This document shows, one piece after another, positions 49,907 to 60,307 of a stretch of 64,000 nucleotides of DNA (position 1 is the first letter of the stretch; each line of letters begins with the position of its first letter). The DNA comes from Methanoregula sp. PtaB.Bin085 (GTDB taxonomy: Archaea; Halobacteriota; Methanomicrobia; Methanomicrobiales; Methanospirillaceae), in contig NZ_MVQB01000046.1 in the NCBI RefSeq assembly GCF_002067035.1, positions 124,001-188,000 on the forward strand, read 5' to 3'. Position numbers and translations under genes: made by a program. The notes beneath the pieces were generated by a model, which was not told the origin of the DNA, made no database searches, and saw only the letters and a list, made by a program, of their open reading frames with translations.

Positions 49907-52293
49907 CGTTTCCTCTCCAGAAGGTTCCGGATCACACTGAGAAGCTGGCTTTTTTCAAAGCTGGTCTTCCGAATATAGGCATCCGCGCCGACAGTGATTC
50001 CGTGTTTCTGGTCCTCAGCTGAATCAAGCGAGGTTACAAGGACGACCGGGAGCGCAGACATCCGGGCGTCCGCCCGGATCTTCTCTGTCAGTGTGAATCC
50101 GCTCATGCGGGGCATATCAACATCCGACACGACCATATCAAACTCATGCTCCTTAAGCATTGCGAGTGCTTCCATCCCGTCAACGGCCGTCCGGACAAAG
50201 TACCCGGCCCGTTCGAGAATGGTCTGGAGGAGAGCGCGCGAGGTGACCGAATCCTCGACAACAAGGATTGTCCTGAGATCCTCACCGCTGGCCGTGCCTG
50301 CGGGAACGAGTGGTGAACCTTTGATGGATTCCTGGATGAGCTCGAGAGCGTCCAGCACCAGCGCTACCTTCCCGTCTCCGAGGATGACGGCACCCGTTAT
50401 CCGCTTAACCCGGCGAAGCTGGCTGCCGAGCGATCGGACAACGATCTCTTGGACCCGTATTACTTCGTCAACAATGCATGCGATCTGGCCGGCACCGTAC
50501 GCCATGATCACGATTGGCACGTGTGCAGTTCCTGCCGGGAGGGAATGGTATTCCGTGATCCCGAGTGCTTCGGTAAGCCGGATCACCACAATTTTCTCAC
50601 CCTGGAACTCGATGATCGGCCGGTCACCGGTCCGGAGGATCTCTTCCTGCTGGACACGGATAACCTGCCTTACCTGCTGCATGGGGAGTACGTATACCTG
50701 GCTTCCAGCCCTGACAACAACACCCCGGAGGGTGGCAAGACGGATCGGGACCTGCAGCTTGATGGTTGTTCCCTTCCCCTTCTCGGATGAAACAGAAACC
50801 GATCCGCCAAGCCGTGTCACGGTGTCTTCGACAATTGCCAGGCCAAGGCCACGCCCCGAGATATCGGTGACGATGGGACTTGTCGACAGACCAGAACGGA
50901 AGATCAGCCAGATGACCTCGTCATCGGACAACGCTGTGGCCGCATCGGGGGATACGATACCCTTCTCAACGGCCGCTTTTCGGATTACATCCCGGTCAAT
51001 TCCGCCCCCGTCATCCGATACCTCGATTCCTACCTTGCTCCCCGAGAGAGGGATGATTCGGATCCGGACAATTCCCCGCACCTTCTTGTGACGTTCGGCC
51101 CGGATATCCGGGTACTCGATCCCATGGTCGATGCTGTTGTGAAGGAGGTGCATCAGGGAATCCTTCAGAGCCTCGAGTATCCGCCGGTCCATCTCAAGGT
51201 CGCTGCCTTCGATGACCAGGTCGACCTGCTTTCCGGTGTGCCGGGAATACTCCCGGACAAGTCCGCCAAATGGCTGGAGGACGTTTGCGACCGGCAGGAG
51301 GACTGCATCATGGATGAGATCGGAGATGGCAGAAGTGTTGGTCTCGAGTGTCGATCGATCGATCTCCGCGGCACGGACATGGACGCTCAGATCGTGCTGG
51401 AGGTAGGTAACGAACTCACGGTTATACTCGAGGAACTCAACCATCCGCTGAAGCGGCAGGACAAGATCCGGAGGGAGTTTTGTCTTCCTGATCCCAAAGG
51501 AAGCCTCCCGGAACCGGTGAAGGTCGTTCGATACCAGGGCCAGGTTCCAACGCCAGATGGCAAACCGGGTCATGATCTCCTCCAGTTCCTGCATCCGGTG
51601 CGTGATGAACAGCCGTGTTGTGAGAAGATCGTCAGCACCCGCAATGAGCCGGTCGAGCTTGTTGGCAGCGATCCTGACGGTTTTCCCGTCCCAGGTATCA
51701 TGGGCTGCCATGCTGCGGAGATGTTCCATCCCGGTATCCGCATTCGGTTTCCCGGTATCAAAAATAGATTCACCGTCTCTGGGGGAGGGCGCATTACCCG
51801 CAGACATATTTTCATCGTTCATCCCGTTTCGGATACGCCTTTCAGCCGGGGGAGTTTCCGGTACCGCGCCATCCTGATGAGCGGCGGGAAGATCGCGTGT
51901 CATGGAGATGAGTGCCCTGAGTGACCGGGCAATTTCTGCAGGCGAGATACTCTCCACCCGCTCCCCACTCAGGAGCCCGCGGGTGATCTTGATGGCATCA
52001 TGGAAAAGGTCGTACGCTCCTTCATCGGGGACGAACTCCCCCTTTTTCATCAGCGCAAAGACCGATTCGAGGTTCTGGCAGACCGACTCGATATCCCGGA
52101 GGTTGACTGCCCGGGCACTCCCCTTGAGGCTGTGGATCGTGCGGTATACCCGCTCCACCAGGGGAGAGCCGGGCGTGATACCGGATTTCTCGAGGGCGAT
52201 GAGATCCCCGGTGATCTCGCTCAGGTGCTCATCCGCCTCCTCCCTGAATGTTGCAAGGAGCTGCTTGTGGAATTCCTCGTCCGGATCGATCAT
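49903..52293 (-). CDS. cheA: CheA-type chemosensory kinase with C-terminal receiver domain
   Basis: A 796-residue hybrid CheA. Hpt (P1) with phospho-acceptor His54 (RTIHSLKGSA), a long variable region instead of a clear CheY-binding P2, dimerisation helices, the HATPase (LLHNSIDHGIE, SDDGGGID, SGRGLGLAIV), a CheW-like P5, and a receiver domain from about residue 670 (VVSDVDMPRMSGF). The built-in receiver may replace a separate CheY. It lies 13 bp downstream of the chemoreceptor and overlaps the hybrid kinase after it. Confidence 0.93.
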   Translation of the reverse strand: MIDPDEEFHKQLLATFREEADEHLSEITGDLIALEKSGITPGSPLVERVYRTIHSLKGSARAVNLRDIESVCQNLESVFALMKKGEFVPDEGAYDLFHDAIKITRGLLSGERVESISPAEIARSLRALISMTRDLPAAHQDGAVPETPPAERRIRNGMNDENMSAGNAPSPRDGESIFDTGKPNADTGMEHLRSMAAHDTWDGKTVRIAANKLDRLIAGADDLLTTRLFITHRMQELEEIMTRFAIWRWNLALVSNDLHRFREASFGIRKTKLPPDLVLPLQRMVEFLEYNREFVTYLQHDLSVHVRAAEIDRSTLETNTSAISDLIHDAVLLPVANVLQPFGGLVREYSRHTGKQVDLVIEGSDLEMDRRILEALKDSLMHLLHNSIDHGIEYPDIRAERHKKVRGIVRIRIIPLSGSKVGIEVSDDGGGIDRDVIRKAAVEKGIVSPDAATALSDDEVIWLIFRSGLSTSPIVTDISGRGLGLAIVEDTVTRLGGSVSVSSEKGKGTTIKLQVPIRLATLRGVVVRAGSQVYVLPMQQVRQVIRVQQEEILRTGDRPIIEFQGEKIVVIRLTEALGITEYHSLPAGTAHVPIVIMAYGAGQIACIVDEVIRVQEIVVRSLGSQLRRVKRITGAVILGDGKVALVLDALELIQESIKGSPLVPAGTASGEDLRTILVVEDSVTSRALLQTILERAGYFVRTAVDGMEALAMLKEHEFDMVVSDVDMPRMSGFTLTEKIRADARMSALPVVLVTSLDSAEDQKHGITVGADAYIRKTSFEKSQLLSVIRNLLERKR

Positions 52294-52306
52294 GTCGGCA
52301 GCGTCA

Positions 52307-54694
52307 TCAGACGTGGTACTGGACCGTGATCTTCTTCAACCGCACGCCGAGCTCGTGCAGGTCCTCGGCAGTCTTCTCGGCTTTCCGGGTAATCTCGAGG
52401 TTCTTCTGGGCTGCATCGCGGATGTTCTCCATCGCAGCAGAGATCTGGTCCATTCCTGCTGCCTGCTCCTGGATCGACCTTGCGATCTCGATGGCTTCGC
52501 GTGACGAATCGGCAATCGATCGGGCAAGTACCTCGATGGCCTCCTTTGCATCGGCTGTCAGGCGGGCAGCCTCAGCTACCGAACTGGTTCCCTTCTCAGT
52601 TGAAATCACCGTGGATGAGACGCCACGCTGGATATCCGTCAGAATGGTACGGATGTTGCCGGTACCCTGTTTCGACTGTTCTGCAAGGTTATGAATTTCG
52701 TGCGCAACCACCGCAAAACCTTTGCCGAATTCACCGGCTTTCGCCGCTTCAATCGAAGCGTTGACGGCAAGCAGGTTGGACTGCTCCGAGATGTCGGTTA
52801 CCGTCGCGATGATCTCCCCGATGGCCTGACTCTGTTCCGAGAGCTTGATGACATTCATTCCGATGACATCCATCTGGCGCTGGATATTGGTCATACCGTC
52901 AAGGATCTCCTGGACTGACTTCTGGCCTTCACCGGAGACCTGGAGGGCTTTCATTGCCTTCTCGGACATCTCCTTGGTCTTGACATTCACGAGATCCGTC
53001 TTTTTCCTCGCACTTTCGACCGTGTCTGAGGTCTGGTTGACCGTCGCTGCTGTCTGGGAACTGGCGGTTGAGAGCTGGGTGGTGATGGTCAGGATTTCGC
53101 TCGATGCCGAAGACAGGACAGAGATACCATCGTACAGTTCCTCGTTGATCAGCTTCATCAGCCGCTGCAGCTCGATACCGATGGTGTTGAGAGCGTCCCG
53201 GTATGCCACGAACTCGCCGGCAACCGGGATCTTCTCGTCGAACCGGGCCGTGAAGTCACCGGATGCGTAGAACCGTGAGAGGCGCATAGCCTCGTTAACC
53301 GGTTCCGTGATGGTCTCGAGCGTCTTGTTGAACCCGGCAATGATCATACGGTACCCGCCCCGGAACGCTTTCTCGTTCCCGCGAACCGAGAGGTCCCCGG
53401 CCCTGGCTGCATCCGTCAGCTTGATGGTCTCCTTGTGGAGGTGGTCAAGTGAGTCAACCATCATGCGGAGTGCAGGCCGGATCTCGTCACGTTCGTCAAC
53501 CGGTTTGGCAAATTCCTCGATGTACTCACCGTTGGCGATCTTTTTTATATCTCCCACCACGTTGGTCTGGAGATCGTCGGCGAACTCATCCATGGTCGCG
53601 GCCATGACTCCAATCTCGTCCTCCCTGCGGATATTCAGACGGGCGGAGAGGTGGCCGTTCCTCAGTTCCTTAATCATTACCACGACCTGTTGCAGGGGCC
53701 CTGAAATGGACCTGCCAAAGAGAATAGCAATCGTGGCACCGATTGCCATCGATGCGATCATGAGGGCAAAGATGGTGTTCCGGATCGTGTCGATCGGGCC
53801 GGTATAATCCGACAGCTCCGCCCTCGAAACGATGTACCAGTCAAGGGGCTCGTAATAGGTGTAGGCATCGAGTACCTGCGTCCCGTCTACCTCGTGGGGA
53901 ACTGCCCCGTCCTTTTTTGTGAACATCTCCTGGACAAAAACCATCCGGGACCAGTTCTGCCCCTCCAATGACGGGTGCACGAGAACGGTACCCTTGCTGT
54001 CGAGAACATACATATACCCATGCTGGCCTACAACCGTGTCGCGGATACTTGTCTTGACTACATCAAGGGTCTGCCCTTCAAGTGTTCCGACAAACAGGAC
54101 TCCGATGATCTTGCCGCTGGGATCCTTGATGGGCTCGTACGCAGTAACATAGTTCTTGCCGAACAGGTCCCGCCTGCCATAATAGGTCTGGCCCTTGTTG
54201 ACCGTGTAATCGTAGACATCATCGGTCAGGTGCGTACCGGTAGCACGGGAGCCGTTATAATCCAGGACGTTGGTCGAGATGCGGGCTGCATATCCCTCCG
54301 GGTATACCTGGAATACTGTTGCAGCACCTCCGACAAGGGACTGGACCTTGTCAACAATCTCGAAGTTGTCGTTCACGACGTAATGGGTCCCCTGATTGTC
54401 GACCAGGGTCATCTTCCCGTCGAGAATCTGCGGCGTACCCTTGCCGTAGAAATTCTGCCGGGCGACATTAAGGTCGGAGTTGACCTTGTTCCGCGTCAGC
54501 TTGTAGACATCGTTTGTCCACCCCTTCATGTCCTTGACCTGTGTCTCAAGGAGCGACTGCGTCTGTTCATTGATGACACTGCTCGAACTGGTATATGCCA
54601 CGACACCGAGCAGTAGTGTCGGGATGATTGCGAGGAACAGGCAGATGACCAGAATCTTTGTTCCCACTTTCAGATTCGTGAAAAATTCGAGCAT
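52307..54694 (-). CDS. Methyl-accepting chemotaxis protein with Cache-type sensor domain
   Basis: A 795-residue receptor: membrane helix 1 (about 13-34), an extracellular dCache-like domain (about 35-300), helix 2 (about 303-326), HAMP (about 327-380), then a long coiled coil. The signalling tip is intact ([40 protein letters not shown], residues about 635-675). There is no CheR-tethering pentapeptide at the C-terminus (ends QYHV). The ligand is not predictable. It has its own 140-bp upstream gap and feeds CheA just downstream. Confidence 0.93.
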   Translation of the reverse strand: MLEFFTNLKVGTKILVICLFLAIIPTLLLGVVAYTSSSSVINEQTQSLLETQVKDMKGWTNDVYKLTRNKVNSDLNVARQNFYGKGTPQILDGKMTLVDNQGTHYVVNDNFEIVDKVQSLVGGAATVFQVYPEGYAARISTNVLDYNGSRATGTHLTDDVYDYTVNKGQTYYGRRDLFGKNYVTAYEPIKDPSGKIIGVLFVGTLEGQTLDVVKTSIRDTVVGQHGYMYVLDSKGTVLVHPSLEGQNWSRMVFVQEMFTKKDGAVPHEVDGTQVLDAYTYYEPLDWYIVSRAELSDYTGPIDTIRNTIFALMIASMAIGATIAILFGRSISGPLQQVVVMIKELRNGHLSARLNIRREDEIGVMAATMDEFADDLQTNVVGDIKKIANGEYIEEFAKPVDERDEIRPALRMMVDSLDHLHKETIKLTDAARAGDLSVRGNEKAFRGGYRMIIAGFNKTLETITEPVNEAMRLSRFYASGDFTARFDEKIPVAGEFVAYRDALNTIGIELQRLMKLINEELYDGISVLSSASSEILTITTQLSTASSQTAATVNQTSDTVESARKKTDLVNVKTKEMSEKAMKALQVSGEGQKSVQEILDGMTNIQRQMDVIGMNVIKLSEQSQAIGEIIATVTDISEQSNLLAVNASIEAAKAGEFGKGFAVVAHEIHNLAEQSKQGTGNIRTILTDIQRGVSSTVISTEKGTSSVAEAARLTADAKEAIEVLARSIADSSREAIEIARSIQEQAAGMDQISAAMENIRDAAQKNLEITRKAEKTAEDLHELGVRLKKITVQYHV

Positions 54695-54833
54695 TCCCAG
54701 CCCACTTCCGGTATTCTCAGCTATAGTATGTCAATAGACTGACTGCATATTGCTTTAATGTAATGATCTGTATTTTGGATGCAAGGAATACCAGAAAAGG
54801 GAAGACCGGCCTTGTAAAAAGGGTATACCCTCT

Positions 54834-55376
54834 TCATGCATCTTCAACAACCAGCGCCGGATCTGAAAGGAGGGAATCAGCATCGAGCACGACAAGGGAA
54901 TCGCTGACATACCCTTTGAGGTACCGTTTCCACGAAAGGTCGGTACCGGGAGTGGGCGGGACAATGAGGAAGGCAGGGATTGTCCCAAGCCCGGTGATGG
55001 TGTCTGCCAGGATCCCGAATGTGAGCCGCCCGTCGGTGATGACAATAACGCGGTTCAGATCGGTCAGCCCCTTCTCCGGCAGGGAGAACAGAATCCTGAG
55101 GTCTACGAGTGAGATGATCCGGCCACGTACTGCGCAGATACCGGAGATGAAGGGAGGCGCCCCGGGTACCGGTGTGATTTCACCGGTGAGGATCACCTCC
55201 TTCACGTATCTCGTCTCAAGAGCATATTCCTGGTACGCCAGCTGGAACCGGAGAACTTCCACAATCCCGGTCTCGACGGAGCCCGTTACCGGTTCTGCGA
55301 TTTTCTTTGCCCGTTCTTCAAGGACCTTCCGGATAGTTTCCTCGCTCAGTCTGCCGTCAGCCCGGCCCTCCGTCAT
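54834..55376 (-). CDS. cheW: CheW-like coupling protein
   Basis: A 180-residue protein. After a charged N-terminal helix (about 1-35) a CheW fold follows: LRFQLAYQEYALETRYVKEVI, ITPVPGAPPFISGICAVRGRI and ISLVDLRILF. CheW bridges receptors and CheA. Its first four bases overlap the end of the upstream CheW-like gene. The N-terminal helix is an addition to the basic CheW domain. Confidence 0.9.
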   Translation of the reverse strand: MTEGRADGRLSEETIRKVLEERAKKIAEPVTGSVETGIVEVLRFQLAYQEYALETRYVKEVILTGEITPVPGAPPFISGICAVRGRIISLVDLRILFSLPEKGLTDLNRVIVITDGRLTFGILADTITGLGTIPAFLIVPPTPGTDLSWKRYLKGYVSDSLVVLDADSLLSDPALVVEDA

Positions 55377-55849
55377 GGTGTTTTCTTCCTCCTCTGGTTC
55401 GACCCGGCCTGTTGCAGTTGTAAAATCCTGAAACTGCCCGGCTCAAGGAAACGTGCCAGATCGGTAAAGATGACCGTGCCGTCTGCTGTTATCCCTGCCC
55501 CGGGGGCGAGCGGTTCCTGTATCTCTGCTTTTTTATCCGGAACCGGCGGAACGGGGCGCTGATCGAGAACATGAGTCTCGTCCACCCAGAGAGCGGTGCA
55601 GGAGGCGCCTGTTTCTGCTACGATCAGCTGGTCTGTCAGTCGTGCGGCACGATCCGGGATTCCAAAGAAAGAACGGACTGAAAAGACCGGGACGATAAGT
55701 CCATGGAGGTTGACGGTTCCGGCCGGAACGGGCTGTCCGTTGCCGGAAGGTGCGGGGCCGAGCTGGACCATCTGGAGGACGATACGGACGGTCCTGATGG
55801 GCAGGGCACATTGCACGTCATCGACAGAGAACAGCAGATGGTTAATCAT
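55373..55849 (-). CDS. CheW-like protein, diverged
   Basis: A 158-residue CheW-fold protein: LLFSVDDVQCALPIRTVRIVL, then GTVNLHGLIVPVFSVRSFFG. It is less typical than the next CheW and has a Gln/Arg-rich tail. The start at 55849 follows GAGGGAT by eight bases; an ATG at 55864 would overlap that signal. Two CheW paralogues in tandem suggest two receptor or kinase contacts in one array. It is the first gene of the chemosensory run, followed by tRNA-Ala upstream in the same orientation. Confidence 0.84.
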   Translation of the reverse strand: MINHLLFSVDDVQCALPIRTVRIVLQMVQLGPAPSGNGQPVPAGTVNLHGLIVPVFSVRSFFGIPDRAARLTDQLIVAETGASCTALWVDETHVLDQRPVPPVPDKKAEIQEPLAPGAGITADGTVIFTDLARFLEPGSFRILQLQQAGSNQRRKKTP

Positions 55850-55943
55850 CAGATGATCCCTCATTGGTGCTGATGCAATAAAAAGGATTACGGGACGCTG
55901 GAGAAAGAATGAAGTCCTTACCGGAATATCGACTGAAAACAGA

Positions 55944-56015
55944 TGGACTGGGCGGGAATTGAACCCGCGGCCTCTTCCATGCCAAGGAAGCGATCTACCA
56001 CTGATCTACCAGCCC
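55944..56015 (-). tRNA. tRNA-Ala (anticodon GGC)
   Basis: On the reverse strand the acceptor GGGCTGG pairs with CCAGTCC and includes the G3-U70 pair that marks alanine tRNAs. The anticodon stem CTTCC/GGAAG closes loop TTGGCAT (anticodon GGC). The T arm GCGGG-TTCAATT-CCCGC is present, discriminator A at 55944. CCA is not encoded. Confidence 0.95.
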
Positions 56016-56070
56016 GCTCCTAACTAGTAGGACGGCATAGGTTAAAAGAATTGGGCTCCCGTGACCCGTG

Positions 56071-58326
56071 TCAGTACCTCATCGTTCCGGCCTGTACCAG
56101 GCTCCTGGTAAAGAGCCGGAGCATGACCTTGTGTTCCGACGGGGGGACTTTTTTTGAGAAGGTATGCCATGCTTCATCAAGCATCGCAACCGCTTCTCCC
56201 CTGCACACTTCCAGCGCCCCGGATTTCCTGACAAGGCGCACCCCTCCCTTCTGCGCATCCATGCGCTGTCGTTCAGCGGGAGAACAGAGGATCCGGATGA
56301 GTTCCTTGCGATCAACCGCATCCAGAAGAACGAGAGCCCGTGCAATGACATAGGTCACTTTCCCGGCAGCGATATCGTCGCACGGTGTTTCAGGGATATT
56401 CTGCATTGGTTCAAAACTCTGGATATCGTCTGCGATCTGGAAGGCGGTCCCGAGCGCACGGGCAAATGCCACGCAGGCGTCCCGTACCCGGGGTGCCGAT
56501 CCTGCAAGGATGCAGCCGGCTTCGGCCATGGCAACAGCTGCAGTCGCGGTCTTCATCTCGTACATCTGCAGGATCTTTCCGGTAAGATCCTGCCGGGTCC
56601 AGAGGTCGAGGTTCTCTTCGGTGAGATTCTTCGACCAGTAGATGTCCTGTGCCTGCCCGAAATGACCCCGGATGAAGGAGTCAAGAGTGACCCGGTAGAA
56701 CTCCAGCCGCTGCTGTGTGGTAAGATCCGGGTGGGTGCTGTACAGGATCGAGGGGAGGAAGTACAGCGTGTTGGCCGCGTTGATGGCGACATCGGTGCCG
56801 TACCGGCGGTGGATACACAGGTCGCCCCGCCTTGTTTCTGCATTGTCCTCGATGTCGTCGATGATGAGGGTGCCGGTATGGGTGAGCTCGGGAACAACCG
56901 AGAGAAGCTGCAGGTAATCCTCCGAGCGGACACCAAGCGATTCGAGGAGCAGGAGGGCAAAGACCGGCCGCCAGTACTTCTTCTCCCGGGTGAGCAGGTC
57001 CCGGCAGGGGCGTATGATCGTCTCGTTCAGGGCATCGGTCTCGCGGATCCCCCCCGGCATGTCGGCGAACCTGCCGAACTCACCGGCCCCGCTCTCCGGC
57101 GGGATGAACTCGTCAATGCTTGTACGGATGCGGCCGGTATGGTATGCGATATATTTCCGGAAATCGAAGATGTACCCGTATCCCTGCAGCTCCAGGCGGG
57201 CAGTACCGCTGAACGGTACTCCCCCCACCGATCCGGAACATCGTGCCGCACCTTCCCAGACGGCCCGCATGAACCCGAGGATCGGTATCTCCTGGTCGTC
57301 GGTCACGGGTTCCACGCTCAACCGTGCATCTGCTTCCGGCACGGTAATCTCCATGGCAACCGGGTACTGTATCCTGGTAACCGGGCTTGTCCAGAACCGG
57401 GACGGGGTGACGGTAAAATCCGTGTATGTCCTGACCTCCCCCCTGTTACCGAAGGCAAACGCGTTCCGCGCCAGAACCGTTCCTGACTCCGGATCATGGA
57501 AGATGAGGAAGATCCAGCTCGAGCCGTCGCGTCCGCTGATACCGGTCCAGTCCCATCCGTGCAGGTGTCCCTCACCGGGCTTTTCCAAAAACCAGCCGGA
57601 GTTCCCCCACTGGTGATCGAACCAGGCGGTTCCAAAAACCGGTTCATCTCCCGCAGTCCCGGAGAGTGCAAGCAAGGGACGGGTAACATAAGTCATGGCC
57701 CGGTATGGGGATGCCCCGATGTTCTCCATGTGATACCGGGGCGATTGCGGTACGAACCGGAACCGGCACGGGCCGGTGTCCCCGGTACTGCCGAATGAAA
57801 GGGATATCTCATCTCCGTATATTGTGAACCGGATATCGTCCCACGAGAACGAGAAGGGGTCCTGCACCACAACCGGCCGCTGCTGCACAAGCGTTACAGG
57901 TGCCGGCGGCCCGTACGACCGGATCTCATCGATATACGTGTTCACAAGGTCGCGGTCAAGGTTTGTCGACCGTGCTTCGTCCTGCCTGCAGAGAAGATCA
58001 TCGATGATCCTTCGTTCCCCCCTGCTGACAACAGACTGCGTACCGGTAGCGGGATCGAGGACCTGGAGGATGACATAATACCCGTCATCCGTTGCATTCT
58101 TGTCGCGGGTGAGGTCATACCGGAAGATACTGATCATGAAGTGCCGGAGCTGCACGTTCTGTCCTGCAAAGGATCCATGGACAAACCACCATTCAATGGA
58201 GCTTCCCGCGTGGATGCCGTCAGAGGCAGCTCCATCCATGCGATGAACGGCTATACTGATCGCACCGGAAGTGCCTTTGCCCTTCCATGCAACCGGGGGG
58301 GATTCGGCAGTATCACCGTTGACCAT
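56071..58326 (-). CDS. Fusion of AttH/CrtC-like lipocalin domain and trans-isoprenyl diphosphate synthase
   Basis: A 751-residue protein. Residues about 30-400 match the AttH/hydroxyneurosporene-synthase (CrtC-like) fold: SSIEWWFVHGSF, GTAWFDHQWGNSGW and HGWDWTGIS. Residues about 415-751 are an all-helical isoprenyl diphosphate synthase with aspartate motifs DDIEDNAETRRG (near 490) and DDIQS (near 633), and the helix FARALGTAFQIA. The second motif lacks one of the usual aspartates. The TTG seven codons upstream is rejected because AGGTGAG lies nine bases before the ATG at 58326. I know of no characterised protein with this domain pair; coupling of chain synthesis and hydration is inference. 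Confidence 0.85.
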   Translation of the reverse strand: MVNGDTAESPPVAWKGKGTSGAISIAVHRMDGAASDGIHAGSSIEWWFVHGSFAGQNVQLRHFMISIFRYDLTRDKNATDDGYYVILQVLDPATGTQSVVSRGERRIIDDLLCRQDEARSTNLDRDLVNTYIDEIRSYGPPAPVTLVQQRPVVVQDPFSFSWDDIRFTIYGDEISLSFGSTGDTGPCRFRFVPQSPRYHMENIGASPYRAMTYVTRPLLALSGTAGDEPVFGTAWFDHQWGNSGWFLEKPGEGHLHGWDWTGISGRDGSSWIFLIFHDPESGTVLARNAFAFGNRGEVRTYTDFTVTPSRFWTSPVTRIQYPVAMEITVPEADARLSVEPVTDDQEIPILGFMRAVWEGAARCSGSVGGVPFSGTARLELQGYGYIFDFRKYIAYHTGRIRTSIDEFIPPESGAGEFGRFADMPGGIRETDALNETIIRPCRDLLTREKKYWRPVFALLLLESLGVRSEDYLQLLSVVPELTHTGTLIIDDIEDNAETRRGDLCIHRRYGTDVAINAANTLYFLPSILYSTHPDLTTQQRLEFYRVTLDSFIRGHFGQAQDIYWSKNLTEENLDLWTRQDLTGKILQMYEMKTATAAVAMAEAGCILAGSAPRVRDACVAFARALGTAFQIADDIQSFEPMQNIPETPCDDIAAGKVTYVIARALVLLDAVDRKELIRILCSPAERQRMDAQKGGVRLVRKSGALEVCRGEAVAMLDEAWHTFSKKVPPSEHKVMLRLFTRSLVQAGTMRY

Positions 58327-58498
58327 GCAGTACTTCTCACCTGTCAATAGTTAATGTCTTTGAATTGCACCCGATGAACAGGTGGATATGAAGGGAAAAA
58401 CGCACACAAGAATCTGTGATGGAGGTCCGGAGATCAGGCAGCCGTTGTTTTATGCAGTTTACAAAAGATTTAATGTCCGTTTGAAAAATCTATCATAC

Positions 58499-59539
58499 AT
58501 GACTCCCTGTGCATTCGGATCCCTCCTTCTTGCGGTACTGATCGTGTCTGCGGTAGTACCGGCTGCCGCGATCCCGGACGATTCATCCAGTACTGTAGCA
58601 CCCGGCCTGCTGGGGCTGCCAGGCGTACCGGACCTCCTGCAGGAAAAGAGCAAACTCCAGTGGGACTGGGTAAAATTCAAGCAGGAGGGGGACAGGTTGT
58701 ACGAGAGCGGAAATTACGAGGAAGCGGTCAAGCACTACACCATGGCTGAGGGATTGTTGCTGGAAAAAGATCCTGACCGGCGTTCAACCACGGAAAGTTC
58801 CCTTGCCAATCTCGAGACCATGAAATCCAGCGCATACCAGAAATGGGGAGGTCACGATGCGGAAGCACAGAAATCAGCCCGGAAAGCGCAGGAGTTGCGG
58901 GCTTCGGCAGATGCCAAGGGGAGGGCAGAGGCAAGCGGATCCTATGGTTGTCTCATCGTGACTGCCACATATGGATCACCTCTTGCCAGTGAAGTGCAGC
59001 TGGTGAGGACCTTCCGTGACGAATCGATTGCAAAGAGTTACACGGGATCCCGCTTCATGCCGGGATTCAATGCATGGTATTACTCGTTCTCTCCGCAGGT
59101 TTCTGCGTATATCAATGAACACCCTGTGGTAAAACCAGTCATGCAGATCCTGATAATGCCTGTCCTTGAGATTGTCCTCCTTGCACAGGTGTGCTGGACC
59201 TTCCTGAGCTTTAACCCGGAACTTGCGACAATAACCGCTATCATTGTTGGAAGTGCCCTGTATGGTCTTGTCTATGTATTCCCGACCGTCATGGCGGGTA
59301 TCTGGATAGCCCGGCGGAGAGGATGGGAAGGAACCGGAATCCGGAATATCTGGCCTGCTGCAGCTGCCTGGGTTCTCACTCTGCTGTTGTTAATGACGGG
59401 AATTTTCCTCTCTCTTGACGATTTCACGACGATAGCATCCGGTCTTTTTGTCATCGTAACCATTATTCTTGTTGTAGCGGGAGTCTCACTTTCTCTCCTG
59501 CCGTATATCGGCAGAAGCAATACTTCAGCACAGAAATAG
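58499..59539 (+). CDS. Secreted/membrane protein with TPR-like helices and CFI-box domain
   Basis: A 346-residue protein: signal peptide (about 4-24), a helical TPR-like segment (55-135, GDRLYESGNYEEAVKHY), the CFI-box domain (Cys151 in GCLIVTATYGSPLASEV, with LVRTFRDE and FNAWYYSFSPQ), then three to four membrane helices (about 218-335). The CFI box is a conserved motif of unknown function. AGATTTAATG about 28 bp before the ATG fits a leaderless promoter. It is divergent from the lipocalin fusion gene. Confidence 0.83.
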   Translation: MTPCAFGSLLLAVLIVSAVVPAAAIPDDSSSTVAPGLLGLPGVPDLLQEKSKLQWDWVKFKQEGDRLYESGNYEEAVKHYTMAEGLLLEKDPDRRSTTESSLANLETMKSSAYQKWGGHDAEAQKSARKAQELRASADAKGRAEASGSYGCLIVTATYGSPLASEVQLVRTFRDESIAKSYTGSRFMPGFNAWYYSFSPQVSAYINEHPVVKPVMQILIMPVLEIVLLAQVCWTFLSFNPELATITAIIVGSALYGLVYVFPTVMAGIWIARRRGWEGTGIRNIWPAAAAWVLTLLLLMTGIFLSLDDFTTIASGLFVIVTIILVVAGVSLSLLPYIGRSNTSAQK

Positions 59540-59632
59540 CGAATCCATCCTTTTTATCCATATCTCTTTCACGCCACGGTAATCTGCTGATGGTTCGTCA
59601 AAAGCCCTGCTGCCGTTTCCACAAAAAGCGTT

Positions 59633-59648
59633 CCGGGCGCATGCCCGG
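59633..59648. other. Hairpin between convergent genes
   Basis: CCGGGC-GCAT-GCCCGG followed on the plus strand by ACAAAAAAAA; on the minus strand T8 precedes it. It may act as a bidirectional end for the CFI-box and zinc-ribbon genes. Confidence 0.45.
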
Positions 59649-59658
59649 ACAAAAAAAA

Positions 59659-60159
59659 TCAGAGATCCGGGGGTGCCGGTGACAGAATATCGATGTAAAA
59701 CACATCGAAGAGCATGGCTCCCAGCCCTATCAGTATCGCAAGGATGCCAATCACCATCACTGCGCCCCGCCGGTTCTCGGGCTTCGCGATGGCAACTCCT
59801 CCGAGAACAATCGCAAGGATCCCAAGGAGGTACGGGTACCGGAGGAACGAGGCAAGCCCGGCCAGGATCCCAAGGATGCCAACGACCAGCATCACCTTGT
59901 TCAGCGGCGGTCTGGCCGTTGCCGGTGCTGCTCCCGTGGGAACCGGTGGCTGCCCGAAAGCAGGCTGCTGTCCGTAGACCGGCTGCTGGGACGGGTAATA
60001 TGCAGGCTGTGCCGTGGCCGGTTGTGCAGCGGGAGGCTGGTACGGCACCGCAGCCGGCCGGGAGGCAGGTGCCTGCGGGGGTCTTTTTAACGGCTTACCG
60101 CAGTTCTTGCAGAACTGGTTGGTATCGGGATTCTGTGTACCGCACTCACCGCAGAACAT
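59659..60159 (-). CDS. Zinc-ribbon membrane protein
   Basis: A 166-residue protein: an N-terminal zinc ribbon (CGECGTQN...CKNCGKPL, four cysteines in the first 20 residues), a Pro/Gln/Ala-rich low-complexity linker (about 28-88) and three to four C-terminal hydrophobic helices with little exposed loop. Such zinc-ribbon-plus-membrane proteins are common in archaea, with unknown function. The linker is compositionally biased but not internally repetitive beyond PxxQ units. Confidence 0.82.
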   Translation of the reverse strand: MFCGECGTQNPDTNQFCKNCGKPLKRPPQAPASRPAAVPYQPPAAQPATAQPAYYPSQQPVYGQQPAFGQPPVPTGAAPATARPPLNKVMLVVGILGILAGLASFLRYPYLLGILAIVLGGVAIAKPENRRGAVMVIGILAILIGLGAMLFDVFYIDILSPAPPDL

Positions 60160-60307
60160 GAGATCACTCTACAGTCTGCTTGTGCCTGCGCCGATATGAA
60201 GATTATGTTTCCCCTCTGGGTTATTCTTGGACACGGTTCCGGGAAGTGTTCCGGTATCCTGCACTGGCAACGATGAAGAAAAATGATGATCCTGGACAAC
60301 AGAATCG

